Positions 17,272 through 26,112 of a stretch of DNA of 64,000 nucleotides are shown here, in pieces. Under the pieces are notes generated by a model, which searched no databases, was not told the DNA's origin, and was given only the letters and a program-made list of their open reading frames with translations. This stretch comes from Planobispora longispora (GTDB lineage: Bacteria; Actinomycetota; Actinomycetes; Streptosporangiales; Streptosporangiaceae): positions 1 through 64,000 of the forward strand of contig NZ_BOOH01000017.1 in NCBI RefSeq assembly GCF_016863135.1, read 5' to 3'. The position numbers were made by a program, and so were the translations under genes. The stretch's first letter is position 1, and the number at the start of each line of letters is the position of its first letter.

Positions 17272-19389
17272 GTGCTCTGGGTAGCCATCATCGGGCTCGT
17301 CATGACAGTCGTCGCGCTCGCGCTCGCCGCGCGCCGCGTCCTGTTCCTGTACAAGCTCGCCACCATCGGCCCGCCCGCCCCCGAGCGGATCGAGTACGCC
17401 AAGGACAACGCGGGCGCGGAGATCCAGGCCCAGCTGGTCGAGGTCTTCGGGCAGAAGAAGCTGCTGAAGTGGACGGCGTCCGGCGTCGCGCACTTCTTCG
17501 TCATGTGGGCGTTCTTCATCCTGGCCACGGTCTACCTTGAGGCGTACGGCGCGCTCATCCAGGGCGCGATCACCGGCACGCCGGACTTCCACATCCCGCT
17601 CATCGGCACCTGGCCGGTCCTCGGCTTCCTGCAGGACTTCATCGCGCTCGCCTGCCTCCTGGGCCTGGCGACCTTCGCGATCATCCGCATCAAGAACTCG
17701 CCGAAGAAGCTCGGCCGCGGCTCCCGCTTCTCCGGCTCGCACCTGGGCGGCGCCTGGCTCGTCCTGTTCATGATCTTCAACGTGATCTGGACGCTGTTCC
17801 TCGCGCGCGGCGCGGCGGTCAACACCGGCAACTTCCCCTACGAGTCGGGGGCCTTCGTCTCCGAGGCGGTCGCCTCGATCCTGCCGACCAGCACGCTGCT
17901 GGAGGAGATCGGGCTGCTCCTGCACATCGGCGTCATGCTGGTGTTCCTCGTCATCGTGGTGAACTCCAAGCACATGCACATCTTCACCGCGCCGCTGAAC
18001 GTGCTGTTCTCCCGCCGTCCCAACGCCCTGGGCCCGGCGCAGGAGATGCGCATCGACGGCAAGGTCGTCGACTTCGAGGACGAGGACCTCGACGGCGACC
18101 GGCTGGGCCGGGGCAAGATCACCGACACCACCTGGAAGGGCTTCCTCGACTTCTACACCTGCACCGAGTGCGGCCGTTGCCAGTCGCAGTGCCCGGCGTG
18201 GAACACCGACAAGCCGCTCTCGCCGAAGATGCTCATCCTCGACCAGCGCGACCACGTCTTCGCGATCGCCCCGTACCTGATGGCGACCGAGGAGCAGCGG
18301 GCGCACGCCGGCCAGGACGTCCTGGCCCTGCTGGAGAAGCCGCTGGTCGGCGAGGACGGCGTCATCCACCCGGACGTGCTGTGGTCCTGCACCAACTGCG
18401 GCGCCTGCGTCGAGCAGTGCCCGGTCGACATCGAGCACATCGACCACATCCTCGACATGCGCCGCTACCAGGTCATGGTGGAGTCGAGCTTCCCGACCGA
18501 GGCCGGCGTCATGGTCAAGAACCTCGAGAACAAGGGCAACCCGTGGGGCATGTCCGAGATGAAGCGGGCCGACTGGATCGAGGAGCTCGACTTCGAGGTC
18601 CAGATGGTCGACGAGAAGATGCCCGAGGACACCGAGTACCTCTTCTGGGTCGGCTGCGCCGGCGCCCTGGAGGACCGGGCGAAGAAGACCACCAAGGCCG
18701 TGGCCGAGCTGCTGCACATCGCGGATGTGAAGTTCGCGGTGCTCGGCCCGATGGAGGCCTGCACCGGTGACCCGGCCCGCCGCCTGGGCATGGAGTTCCT
18801 CTTCAACATGCTGGCCCAGCAGAACATCGAGACGCTGAACGAGGCCGGGGTCAAGAAGATCGTGGCCACCTGCCCGCACTGCTTCAACACCCTCGCCAAC
18901 GAGTATCCGCAGCTCGGCGGCCACTACGAGGTCGTCCACCACACCCAGCTGCTGGCCAAGCTGGTGGACGAGGGCAAGCTGGTCCCGGTCAGCCCGATCG
19001 AGGAGAAGATCACCTACCACGACCCGTGCTTCCTCGGCCGCCACAACAAGGTCTACTCGCAGCCTCGCGACATCATGTCCAAGGTCCCCGGCGTCAAGAC
19101 CCAGGAGATGCACCGCCACAAGGACCGGGGCTTCTGCTGCGGCGCCGGCGGCGCGCGGATGTGGATGGAGGAGCGGATCGGCAAGCGCATCAACACCGAG
19201 CGGGTGGACGAGGCGCTGACCACCGACCCGGACACCATCTCCACCGCCTGCCCGTTCTGCCTGGTCATGCTGGGCGACTCGATCAACGAGAAGAAGAACG
19301 CGGGCGAGGCGAAGGAGACCCTGGAGGTCGTGGACGTGTCCCAGCTCCTGATCAAGTCCATCAAGGGCGAGCCGGTGGAGGCCTCCTGA
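17272..19389 (+). CDS. etfD: EtfD-type membrane iron-sulfur oxidoreductase
   Basis: A 705-residue protein matching the actinobacterial EtfD family (Rv0338c type), which passes electrons from electron-transfer flavoprotein, reduced by acyl-CoA dehydrogenases, to menaquinone. The N-terminal third has about six membrane helices (NarI-like). Two ferredoxin-type clusters follow: Cys297, 300, 303, 307 and Cys373, 376, 379, 383. The C-terminal half has two CCG domains (GPMEACTGDPARRLG, ATCPHCFNT, HDPCFLGRHN, GFCCGAGGARMW), as in heterodisulfide reductase subunits. GTG 17272 was chosen over GTG 17260 because GGGAGG lies just upstream of it. It is needed for beta-oxidation in mycobacteria. Confidence 0.88.
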   Translation: MLWVAIIGLVMTVVALALAARRVLFLYKLATIGPPAPERIEYAKDNAGAEIQAQLVEVFGQKKLLKWTASGVAHFFVMWAFFILATVYLEAYGALIQGAITGTPDFHIPLIGTWPVLGFLQDFIALACLLGLATFAIIRIKNSPKKLGRGSRFSGSHLGGAWLVLFMIFNVIWTLFLARGAAVNTGNFPYESGAFVSEAVASILPTSTLLEEIGLLLHIGVMLVFLVIVVNSKHMHIFTAPLNVLFSRRPNALGPAQEMRIDGKVVDFEDEDLDGDRLGRGKITDTTWKGFLDFYTCTECGRCQSQCPAWNTDKPLSPKMLILDQRDHVFAIAPYLMATEEQRAHAGQDVLALLEKPLVGEDGVIHPDVLWSCTNCGACVEQCPVDIEHIDHILDMRRYQVMVESSFPTEAGVMVKNLENKGNPWGMSEMKRADWIEELDFEVQMVDEKMPEDTEYLFWVGCAGALEDRAKKTTKAVAELLHIADVKFAVLGPMEACTGDPARRLGMEFLFNMLAQQNIETLNEAGVKKIVATCPHCFNTLANEYPQLGGHYEVVHHTQLLAKLVDEGKLVPVSPIEEKITYHDPCFLGRHNKVYSQPRDIMSKVPGVKTQEMHRHKDRGFCCGAGGARMWMEERIGKRINTERVDEALTTDPDTISTACPFCLVMLGDSINEKKNAGEAKETLEVVDVSQLLIKSIKGEPVEAS

Positions 19390-19456
19390 GCCGCCGGGTT
19401 CTCCGGCCCCGGATGATCTCGCGCTGACCGCGCCCGCCGGGGTTTCCCGACCGGAC

Positions 19457-19497
19457 GTCAGGCACGGCCCGCGTTTTGCGGGCCGTGCCTGACTTTT
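19457..19497 (+). terminator. Intrinsic terminator after etfD
   Basis: A 16-bp perfect stem (19457-19472 with 19478-19493), GTTTT loop and trailing TTTT. A textbook rho-independent terminator. It also rules out upstream starts for the next reading frame. Confidence 0.93.
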
Positions 19498-19607
19498 CGT
19501 CAACCCTCAGCGAAAAGGACACTGGGTCCGAAACTCTTCCTTCTGATTACGGAAAAATCACGGTAACCTCAACGTCGCGTAGCTCATTCGACGGGGAGGG
19601 GCTGGCG

Positions 19608-20411
19608 GTGCGCGTCGTCGTCATGGATGCCGAAGTCACTTTGGCCGACGTTCTGTCCCTCCGGCTGGCCGTCGACGACCCTCTCACCGAGGGGGTCGGG
19701 CTGGTGCTGCGCCACCGGGCGACCTCCGAAGAGCGCGACGTGACGCTGGGCGCCCCCGGGACGCCCGGTGAGGAGACCCGTGACGTGACGCTCGCGGTCT
19801 CCCTCGCCCCGCTCGATCTCGGATCCGGCCGCTGGGACGTCTACCTGGAGCGGGAAGGGCGGCGCACCCGGCTGCGCAGCGTCGACCCCGGCTTCTCCCT
19901 CGACCACCTCGACGCCTACGCGCTGAGCCGGCGCACGCTGGCCTACCGGGCCTACCGGACGCGCAACGGCTTCCTCGCGCTCAAGGTCGACCAGGTCGAG
20001 CCGGCCGCGGAGGTCCGCGCCGTCTGGTTCCGGGAGGGCCGCTTCGAGGTCACCGGGCTGCTGGCCTTCACCGGCCTCGACGACGACGAGTCGCGGCACG
20101 AGGCCCGCCTGGCGCTGCGCCGCAGCGGGACCGACGCCGAGCTGACCGCCGCCGCGACGGTCCAGGGCGTGCGCTTCCACGCCGCGCTCTCCCTGTGCGA
20201 CGTGGTGGGGGTCGCGCCGGAGGAACCGGGCACCTGGGAGCCCACGCTGAAGGTGGACGGCCTGTCCGAGCCGCTCCGCCTGGGCTCGCGGCTGGACGAC
20301 GTGGACGGCAAACGCCGCCGCCTGCACTACCCGGCCGCCCAGATCGACGGGGTGCCGGTCCGTCCCTGCTACACCGCCGACGACACGCTCATGATCGAGG
20401 TGGGTGGGTGA
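19608..20411 (+). CDS. Hypothetical beta-rich protein paired with a glycosyltransferase
   Basis: A 267-residue soluble protein of alternating strands, with no signal peptide or membrane helix. Earlier in-frame starts would begin inside the etfD terminator; GTG 19608 has GGGGAGGGG at good spacing and is preferred. Its stop codon overlaps the next start as GTGA, so it is translationally coupled to a GT4 glycosyltransferase. No family was recognised with confidence. The sequence pattern suggests two beta-sandwich modules of the kind that accompany cell-wall polymer or glycan transferases; that is inference from context. Confidence 0.7.
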   Translation: MRVVVMDAEVTLADVLSLRLAVDDPLTEGVGLVLRHRATSEERDVTLGAPGTPGEETRDVTLAVSLAPLDLGSGRWDVYLEREGRRTRLRSVDPGFSLDHLDAYALSRRTLAYRAYRTRNGFLALKVDQVEPAAEVRAVWFREGRFEVTGLLAFTGLDDDESRHEARLALRRSGTDAELTAAATVQGVRFHAALSLCDVVGVAPEEPGTWEPTLKVDGLSEPLRLGSRLDDVDGKRRRLHYPAAQIDGVPVRPCYTADDTLMIEVGG

Positions 20412-21484
20412 GGATCTGCCTGCTCGTTCCCTCGGCGTACGGCATGCGCGGCGACGTCCGCTCCGTCATCAACCTCGCGGGAGAGCTGGCACGAAGGCAC
20501 GAGGTCGAGATCCTCAGCGTCCGCCGGCACAGGGAGCGGCCCTTCTTCCCGGTCGAGTCCGCGGTGAAGCTCTCCTGGGTGGTCGACGCCAGGCCGGGCG
20601 TGCGCCACCTGCTCCCGCGAGGACAGCTCCGGACCGAGGTCGCCCTGTGGCGGCGGCTGCGCGCCCTCCGGGCCGACGCGCTCATCACCACCAGGCCGGG
20701 GCTGGGCGTGCAGGCCGCCCGGCACGCGCCCCGCGACATGGTGCGCATCGCCCGCGAGTGGGGCCGCCCACCGGTGCCCGGGCCGATCAAGAAGTTCTAC
20801 CCGCGCCTGGACGCGGTCGCCGCCGCCACCGAGAGCGGCCGCCAGGACTGGGAGCGCCTGATGGACGGCGGCGTCGGGGTCGGCCTGATCCCGGACGCCC
20901 TGCCCGCGGGGCCCTGGCCGCGCTCGCGCATGGACAACCGCATCATCGCCGCGGGCGGCCGCTGGGTGCCGGTGAAGGCCTACGACCGGCTCATCCGGGC
21001 CTTCGCCGTCATCGCCGACAAGCGTCCGGACTGGCGGCTGCGGCTGTACGGCGGGGGCCCGGAGGAGAAGCGCCTGCGGGCCCTGGTCCGCGACCTGAGC
21101 CTGCACAACCACGTCTATTTCATGGGGACCACCCCCGACCTCGCCGGGGAGTTCGCCAAGGCCTCGATCGTGGCGGTGACGTCGCGGGCCGAGGTGCTCG
21201 GGATGACGGTGATCGAGGCGATGGCCAGCGGGGTGCCGGTGATCGGGTTCGACAACTCGCGGGGGGCGGGGGAGTTCGTGACGCACGGCCGGAGCGGGGT
21301 CCTGGTCCCGGAGGGGGAGGGCGAGATCGAGGCGTACGCCGCCGCGCTGCTCGCGCTCATCGACGACGAGCGCAGGCGCCGGGCGCTGGCGGCGGGCGCG
21401 CTCGAGGCCGCGGCCGCCTACGGGGCGCCCGTGGTGGCCGGAAAGTGGGAGGAACTGATCACGGCTGCTTCCAGCCGTGGCTGA
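20408..21484 (+). CDS. Glycosyltransferase family 4
   Basis: A 358-residue GT-B glycosyltransferase. The N-terminal domain starts VRICLLVPSAYGMRGD with the acceptor-side Gly-rich loop. The C-terminal donor-binding domain carries RLYGGGPEEKRLR, the turn VYFMGTTPDLAGEF, and the E-X7-E type motif with VIEAMASGVPVIGFD. Start GTG 20408 overlaps the preceding stop codon. Probably transfers a nucleotide-activated sugar at the cytoplasmic face to a lipid, glycan or wall polymer. Acceptor unknown; the coupled beta-rich protein may be a partner. Confidence 0.88.
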   Translation: MRICLLVPSAYGMRGDVRSVINLAGELARRHEVEILSVRRHRERPFFPVESAVKLSWVVDARPGVRHLLPRGQLRTEVALWRRLRALRADALITTRPGLGVQAARHAPRDMVRIAREWGRPPVPGPIKKFYPRLDAVAAATESGRQDWERLMDGGVGVGLIPDALPAGPWPRSRMDNRIIAAGGRWVPVKAYDRLIRAFAVIADKRPDWRLRLYGGGPEEKRLRALVRDLSLHNHVYFMGTTPDLAGEFAKASIVAVTSRAEVLGMTVIEAMASGVPVIGFDNSRGAGEFVTHGRSGVLVPEGEGEIEAYAAALLALIDDERRRRALAAGALEAAAAYGAPVVAGKWEELITAASSRG

Positions 21485-21502
21485 CGCGGGTACCGTTAGG
21501 TC

Positions 21503-21784
21503 ATGCATGGGTACAGCGGGGACAAGCAGGCCTATCTCACCCGGTTGCGGCGGATCGAGGGGCAGATCAGGGGCCTCCAGCGGATGGTGGAGGAAGACGC
21601 CTACTGCATCGACGTGCTGACGCAGGTCTCGGCCGTGACGCGGGCCCTGCAGGCGGTGGCGCTGGGGCTGCTGGAAGACCACATCGGGCACTGCGTCGCC
21701 GACGCCATCAGCACGGGGGGGCCGGAGGCGGAGGAGAAGGTCAAGGAAGCGTCAGCGGCTATTGCCCGGCTTGTCCGGTCGTGA
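21503..21784 (+). CDS. csoR: CsoR family copper-sensing repressor
   Basis: A 93-residue all-helical CsoR/RcnR family regulator. The Cu(I) ligand triad is intact: Cys35, His60 and Cys64, the CsoR pattern. Copper binding releases DNA and derepresses efflux genes. No copper ATPase or chaperone is next to it in this window. No ribosome-binding site precedes ATG 21503, but TACCGT ends seven bases before it, consistent with a leaderless mRNA. A hairpin terminator follows. Confidence 0.93.
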   Translation: MHGYSGDKQAYLTRLRRIEGQIRGLQRMVEEDAYCIDVLTQVSAVTRALQAVALGLLEDHIGHCVADAISTGGPEAEEKVKEASAAIARLVRS

Positions 21785-21813
21785 CTAGTCACCCGAGGGT
21801 CTTTCCCGGCCAC

Positions 21814-21843
21814 GTCCCGGACCCCTCGGAAGGGGCCCGGGAC
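21814..21843. terminator. Hairpin between csoR and the 53-aa gene
   Basis: A 13-bp stem with one mismatch (21814-21826 with 21831-21843) and a 4-base loop. It lies between the convergent csoR and the small minus-strand gene and could serve both. Flanking CTAGTC and GACTAG could extend the pairing. Confidence 0.7.
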
Positions 21844-21872
21844 TAGGCGGTGCAGATGGTTGCCTCAGCGCT

Positions 21873-22034
21873 TCAGCATGTCGCCGGAGCGCTCAATCCG
21901 AGCGCGTTGTCGAGCTCCGCCAAGGTGAGAGGCCGTTCGCTGATGGCGACGGCACTGAGAACCTCGGCATAGAGCGCGATCTCGTCCAACGCGTCACGGT
22001 CGTGGACCCGTAGGTCCAGCTCGTCGTGCCCCAC
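21873..22034 (-). CDS. Small acidic actinobacterial protein (53 aa)
   Basis: GTG 22034 follows GGAAGGAAGGAC at good spacing. The product contains DLRVHDRDALDEIALYAEVL and ERPLTLAELDNALGL, a helix-turn-helix-like pattern I recognise from short actinomycete proteins of unknown function that often sit near regulators. The longer open frame upstream (to 22181) lacks a ribosome-binding site and family sequence. The 253 bases upstream to 22287 are AT-richer than average and hold no visible gene, so they probably carry its promoter. Confidence 0.65.
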   Translation of the reverse strand: MGHDELDLRVHDRDALDEIALYAEVLSAVAISERPLTLAELDNALGLSAPATC

Positions 22035-22287
22035 CGCGTCGTCCTTCCTTCCGCAGCCCACACCCACTTCGAGGTTACGGCGGGGGTTCTTGCGTGCCCA
22101 TGGCCCATCGGGACCATTCGGTACAGCCCGGTGCGCCCCCACCGCGCACCCTGAAGGGTCATTTCCCGAATGCGAGATCACGATTCAGCTAATTGTGTGA
22201 CACGAGGGGTATTAGACGGATATAGGGGAAGTAAGGATGAAATAACCAGATCTATGGTTTAAGTCCGCTCGTGTGGGCCAGCCCGTT

Positions 22288-23691
22288 TCAGAAGTGACGC
22301 GGGTACGTTCCCGGCACGCCCGGGACAGGATCGTCCCGCTCATGAGCCAGGCGCTGCGCGAGCGCCGAGGCCGTCGCGAATCCCCGCTCCGGTACGGCCG
22401 TCCCGGTCAGCCGGCACCATGCCAGCCCCGTGGCGTAGGCGGCGCCCAGCAAAGCCGCCGCCGAGGCCCGGTCCGGCGGCTGGAGGGCGGAGGGCAGCAC
22501 GGCGGGCGGCGCGGAGGACGCCCCGGAAGACGCCGGAGGGGACGCGGCGTCGCGGGAACGCGGCCAGCAGCCCCGCAGCGGGTGCGTGGACCGGGTGAGC
22601 ACGACGTGGAGGATGTGGCGGAGCTCCGGATCCAGCCACGGGTAGATCCGGTCGGCCGCCCGGGGCGCGTGCGCCGCGACGTCGGCGGCGAGCAGCGCCC
22701 CCGCCACCGCCCGCGGGTCCGCGCCCTTCGGCGTGAGGAAGCCCAGGGCCTCGACGAGGTCGTAGAGAGCGTGCTGGAAGCGGTCCCCGGGGGAGACCTC
22801 GGCCAGCGCCACGTGGGCCGGGCACCGCGCCAGCCACGCCTGCCGCAGCGCGTCGTCGCCCCGGTGGGCGGCGGAGACGTCTTCGCCGGTCCGGCGGAGG
22901 ATCGGCGCGACCATCGCGAGCAGAGCCTCGGCGCGGGGCCGGAAGCGGCGGTCGCCCCGGACGGCCTGGGCGGTGTCGGCCATCAGCGCGACCAGGCGGA
23001 GCCCGGCCTCGGGATGGCCGGCCCGGACGCGCTCGCCGTACAGGGCGATGAGGTCGTCGAGCGAGACGGGGGCGAGCCAGCGGACCCACTCGTCACCCGG
23101 GAGCGGGCGGGACAGGAACTCCCCGAACATCGACAGCAGCACCTCGTTGCCGTCGAAGGCGGGGGCGTAGGCGCACCACATGAGCGTGCCCCAGACGGCG
23201 GCGACCGGGCTGGCCACCTCCCCGGCGAACAGCTCGGTGAAGGGGCCGTGCATCGGGAAGTCCTCCCTGCGCCTGCCGCGCTGGGCGACGACCAGCGTCC
23301 GGACCCGCTCGGTGACGCCGTGCGGCACGTCCGGGCCGACGAAGCCCTGGACCGACCCCCGATCCACGGCGAAGTCGGGACCGGCCGGGACGAGATGCGG
23401 CAGGATCACCGAGGCGATCCGGACGATCCGGGCCGCGGCGCGCGTCTCCCGGTCCGCCGGGGGCGGGGACAGGTGCCAGCGGCCGTCGGCCGGGTCCTGC
23501 CGGTACCAGCGGGCGTGCGCGCCGAAGAGCCAGCGCCCGCCGTCCGGGGTGTCCAGCACGCGCAGCGCCACGGCCTGGGCGCGCGCGGGCGGCGGCAGCG
23601 CCGCCCACCGGGGGTCGGCGACGATGGCACGCACATCGCTCTCGATGGCGGCGAAACCGTCCCACTGTCGCACGGCGGTCATGTTACTCAC
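22288..23691 (-). CDS. Hypothetical protein, 467 aa
   Basis: A long soluble protein with actinobacterial codon bias and no signal peptide or membrane segment. No known motif was recognised. The sequence is mostly helical, with conserved-looking WLFGAHARWYRQDP, FVGPDVPHGVTERVRT and GTLMWCAYAP. Residues ~375-405 are a low-complexity Pro/Ala/Ser stretch before a final helical part. GTG 23691 and ATG 23682 are both possible starts; neither has a good ribosome-binding site. Neighbours give no clear functional hint. Confidence 0.7.
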   Translation of the reverse strand: MSNMTAVRQWDGFAAIESDVRAIVADPRWAALPPPARAQAVALRVLDTPDGGRWLFGAHARWYRQDPADGRWHLSPPPADRETRAAARIVRIASVILPHLVPAGPDFAVDRGSVQGFVGPDVPHGVTERVRTLVVAQRGRRREDFPMHGPFTELFAGEVASPVAAVWGTLMWCAYAPAFDGNEVLLSMFGEFLSRPLPGDEWVRWLAPVSLDDLIALYGERVRAGHPEAGLRLVALMADTAQAVRGDRRFRPRAEALLAMVAPILRRTGEDVSAAHRGDDALRQAWLARCPAHVALAEVSPGDRFQHALYDLVEALGFLTPKGADPRAVAGALLAADVAAHAPRAADRIYPWLDPELRHILHVVLTRSTHPLRGCWPRSRDAASPPASSGASSAPPAVLPSALQPPDRASAAALLGAAYATGLAWCRLTGTAVPERGFATASALAQRLAHERDDPVPGVPGTYPRHF

Positions 23692-23802
23692 GGTCCCGTC
23701 CCGCCGCCGGAGCGCGGCGGCGGGCGCTTCACGCCGGTGAGAAGACTGTCGCGGCGCGGTGGCCGGGGACCGGGCCCCGGCGGGCCGCCGCGGGGCGGAG
23801 GC

Positions 23803-24345
23803 TCACGCCGGCGGGAGGGCCGTCGCGGCGCGGTGGCGGGCGGCCTTGGCCATGTAGTTGTCCGGGGTGCGGGCGAAGGACGCGCGGTCGTCGTCGGTGA
23901 GCTCACGGACGATCTTGCCCGGGACGCCCGCCACCAGGACCCCGGCGGGGATCTTCTTCCCGGGACCGACCAGGGCTCCGGCGGCGACCAGCGATCCCGC
24001 GCCGATCCGCGCCCCGCCGAGCACGATCGCGCCGATGCCGACGAGGGCCCCGGTCTCCACGTGCGCCCCGTGCACCATGGCCTTGTGACCCAGGCTCACC
24101 CTCGGCTCCAGCACGGCGGGCTGGCCGGGGTCGGCGTGCAGGCAGCACAGGTCCTGGATGTTGCACTCCTCGCCGACCTCGACGGCCTCGTCGTCGCCCC
24201 GCAGGACCGAGCCGTACCAGACGCTGGCGGCGCGGCCGAGCCGTACGCGGCCGACGACCACCACTCCCGGGGCTACGTATGCTTCCGGGTGGATGTCAGG
24301 GGAAGCACCGTCGTCGAGTGAGGCGATGTAGGGGGTCGTCGTCAT
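23803..24345 (-). CDS. Gamma-class carbonic anhydrase family protein
   Basis: A 180-residue left-handed beta-helix of hexapeptide repeats, as in gamma carbonic anhydrases and PaaY-like proteins. Zinc-ligand histidines are at the expected places: LCCLHADPG, then SLGHKAMVHGAHV. A C-terminal helix packs the trimer. It may hydrate CO2 or be an acyl/CoA-thioesterase-like relative; sequence alone does not separate these. Divergent from the DivIVA-like gene. Confidence 0.88.
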   Translation of the reverse strand: MTTTPYIASLDDGASPDIHPEAYVAPGVVVVGRVRLGRAASVWYGSVLRGDDEAVEVGEECNIQDLCCLHADPGQPAVLEPRVSLGHKAMVHGAHVETGALVGIGAIVLGGARIGAGSLVAAGALVGPGKKIPAGVLVAGVPGKIVRELTDDDRASFARTPDNYMAKAARHRAATALPPA

Positions 24346-24485
24346 GGGACCGATGTTACGGGGAGTGAGGGTGTCCGGTATTTCCGCAAGGAGGTCCGGC
24401 GTTCCGGTTGCGGTCTCGGGTAGATGGCAGCAGAGTCGTTTCCTGACGTCTCCTTTTCCGCCACACGACCTCTACGGGCATCACG

Positions 24486-25577
24486 ATGACAAACCAGCAT
24501 GAGAGCTTTCCCGACCTGATGCATGAGGACTCGTTCGAGGTCGTCATGCGCGGTTACAGCCGCCGTCAGGTCCATGACTACATGATCCGCACACGCAACC
24601 AGATCCGCGATCTGGAGGAGCGGGTCGCGCGGGCGATCGATCAGGCGGAGCAGGGCAGGCTGGAGCTCGCCGAGGCGCGGCGCAGGCTCTCCGAGGCGCC
24701 GCAGGACTACGACGAGCTCGGCCAGCGGCTCAGCCAGATCCTCAAACTGGCCGAGGAGGAGGCCGCGGCCAAGCGCGAGGTCGCCGCGACCGAGGCCACC
24801 AAGGTCAGGGACGACGCCGCCACCGAGGCCGATCGCATGCTGGCCGTCGCGCGGGAGCACGCCGAGAGCGTCGTGTCCTCCGCCCAGCAGGAGGCCGAGC
24901 GCATGCTGACCTCCGCCCGGGAGCGCGCCGAGGGCATCCTGTCCTCCGCCCAGCAGGAGGCCGAGCGCAGGGTCGGCGAGGCCACCGCCAACGCCGAGCA
25001 GATGCTGGCGCAGGCGGGCAACGACGCCGAGGAGAAGCTCAACGCGGCGCGCATGGAGGCGGACGAGACCCTGCGGAGCGCCCGGGCCGAGTCGGAGGCC
25101 ACGCTGACCTCCGCCCGGGCCGAGGCGGAGGCGACCCTGACCTCGGCCCGCTCCGAGGCCCACGCCACGCTGACCTCCGCCCAGCAGCGCGCCTCGGTCC
25201 TGGACGAGAGCACGGGCCGGCGCGTCACCTACCTGACCGACACCCACCGCGAGGTCATGCGCCGTCTCAACGAGATGGGCGCGGTCATCGGCGACCTGAT
25301 CCAGCGGGAGGGCGTCGCCGGCCCGCTGATCGACGAGGACGCGGTCCTGCCCTCCGCGCCGGTCCCGGCCGCCATCGCCCCGGCCGCCGTGGCGGCCGTC
25401 GCCCCCGCCCCGCAGTCCGCCCCCGAGGTGGACGTGGAGGCGGTGCGCGTGATCGTGGAGGACGAGGAGGACGGGACGCGGACCCCCGCCCACGGCCGAC
25501 CCGCCGCCGCCGACGACACCGACGTGACCCTCGAACCCGCCCGGGACGACGACGAGGAGCTCGCCACCCGCAAGTGA
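24486..25577 (+). CDS. DivIVA-domain long coiled-coil protein
   Basis: A 363-residue protein. Residues ~15-60 carry a DivIVA-like membrane-curvature domain (FEVVMRGYSRRQVHDYMI). Residues ~60-260 form a continuous coiled coil, with regular 11-residue repeats such as TSARAEAEATL at ~195-240. The C-terminus is a disordered Pro/Ala and acidic tail. Such proteins organise polar growth or septation in actinomycetes, comparable to Scy, FilP or Wag31. It is monocistronic with a strong terminator. The ribosome-binding site is weak. Confidence 0.82.
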   Translation: MTNQHESFPDLMHEDSFEVVMRGYSRRQVHDYMIRTRNQIRDLEERVARAIDQAEQGRLELAEARRRLSEAPQDYDELGQRLSQILKLAEEEAAAKREVAATEATKVRDDAATEADRMLAVAREHAESVVSSAQQEAERMLTSARERAEGILSSAQQEAERRVGEATANAEQMLAQAGNDAEEKLNAARMEADETLRSARAESEATLTSARAEAEATLTSARSEAHATLTSAQQRASVLDESTGRRVTYLTDTHREVMRRLNEMGAVIGDLIQREGVAGPLIDEDAVLPSAPVPAAIAPAAVAAVAPAPQSAPEVDVEAVRVIVEDEEDGTRTPAHGRPAAADDTDVTLEPARDDDEELATRK

Positions 25578-25579
25578 GG

Positions 25580-25624
25580 CCCGTGAACCCCGCCGCGGGC
25601 GAGGCCCGCGGCGGGGTTCACGGG
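25580..25624 (+). terminator. Very strong hairpin after the DivIVA-like gene
   Basis: A 21-bp perfect stem (25580-25600 with 25604-25624) with a GAG loop, directly after the stop codon. No T-run follows. Confidence 0.85.
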
Positions 25625-25767
25625 AGATCCGCGAGTGCAGCCCATCGGCACTCGCGGGCAGGCCTGCGGGCGGAAGCCCCCGCCCCCGATAGGGTCAGAG
25701 GCTTCCGCGATTGGGGGCCCGGCGCCGGAGCCGCTTGAGCTGGGCTGACTCCGGCACCGGGCGGTCG

Positions 25768-25986
25768 TCAAGGGATCGTGCCGTCAAGGCGCTCCCTCTG
25801 GTCGTAGAGCTGCTCGCGCAGTCCGTCCGGGTCGTCCGCGTCGATGGTCATCGCGCAGCCCGCCTCGCGCTGCACGGGAGTGAGCGGGTGATGGCGAGTG
25901 GCCCACCACCGCCCCGCGTCACTCCGCCAGATCGTCCAGTCGGGAAACTCCCGGGCTATCTCCGCCAGATGCCGGTCGAAAGACAT
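25768..25986 (-). CDS. Small conserved hypothetical protein next to GntR
   Basis: A 72-residue protein with a compact Trp-rich pattern (FPDWTIWRSDAGRWWATRHH) and a basic/acidic C-terminus. ATG 25986 has GGAAGG at good spacing and was preferred to the earlier in-frame start at 26031. I recognise similar small proteins near GntR or XRE regulators in actinomycetes, but their function is unknown. It lies just downstream of a GntR gene on the same strand, so co-expression is likely. Confidence 0.7.
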   Translation of the reverse strand: MSFDRHLAEIAREFPDWTIWRSDAGRWWATRHHPLTPVQREAGCAMTIDADDPDGLREQLYDQRERLDGTIP

Positions 25987-26112
25987 CCACGCACCTTCCC
26001 CGCGCCCAGGGCCACCGCTGTGACGTTCCATTTCCGAAGGTGAGGCACATCTCTAGAGAAATCAATGATCGCGAGGGTCAGGTCAACCTATCGGTTGACT
26101 ATTGCCCTTGAT

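Noticed and set aside
17107-19503. 798-residue open frame opposite etfD
   Set aside because: Antisense shadow; it would also run through the etfD terminator hairpin.
19476-19607. Upstream start for the beta-rich protein before the GT4 gene
   Set aside because: It begins within the etfD terminator; GTG 19608 has a much better ribosome-binding site.
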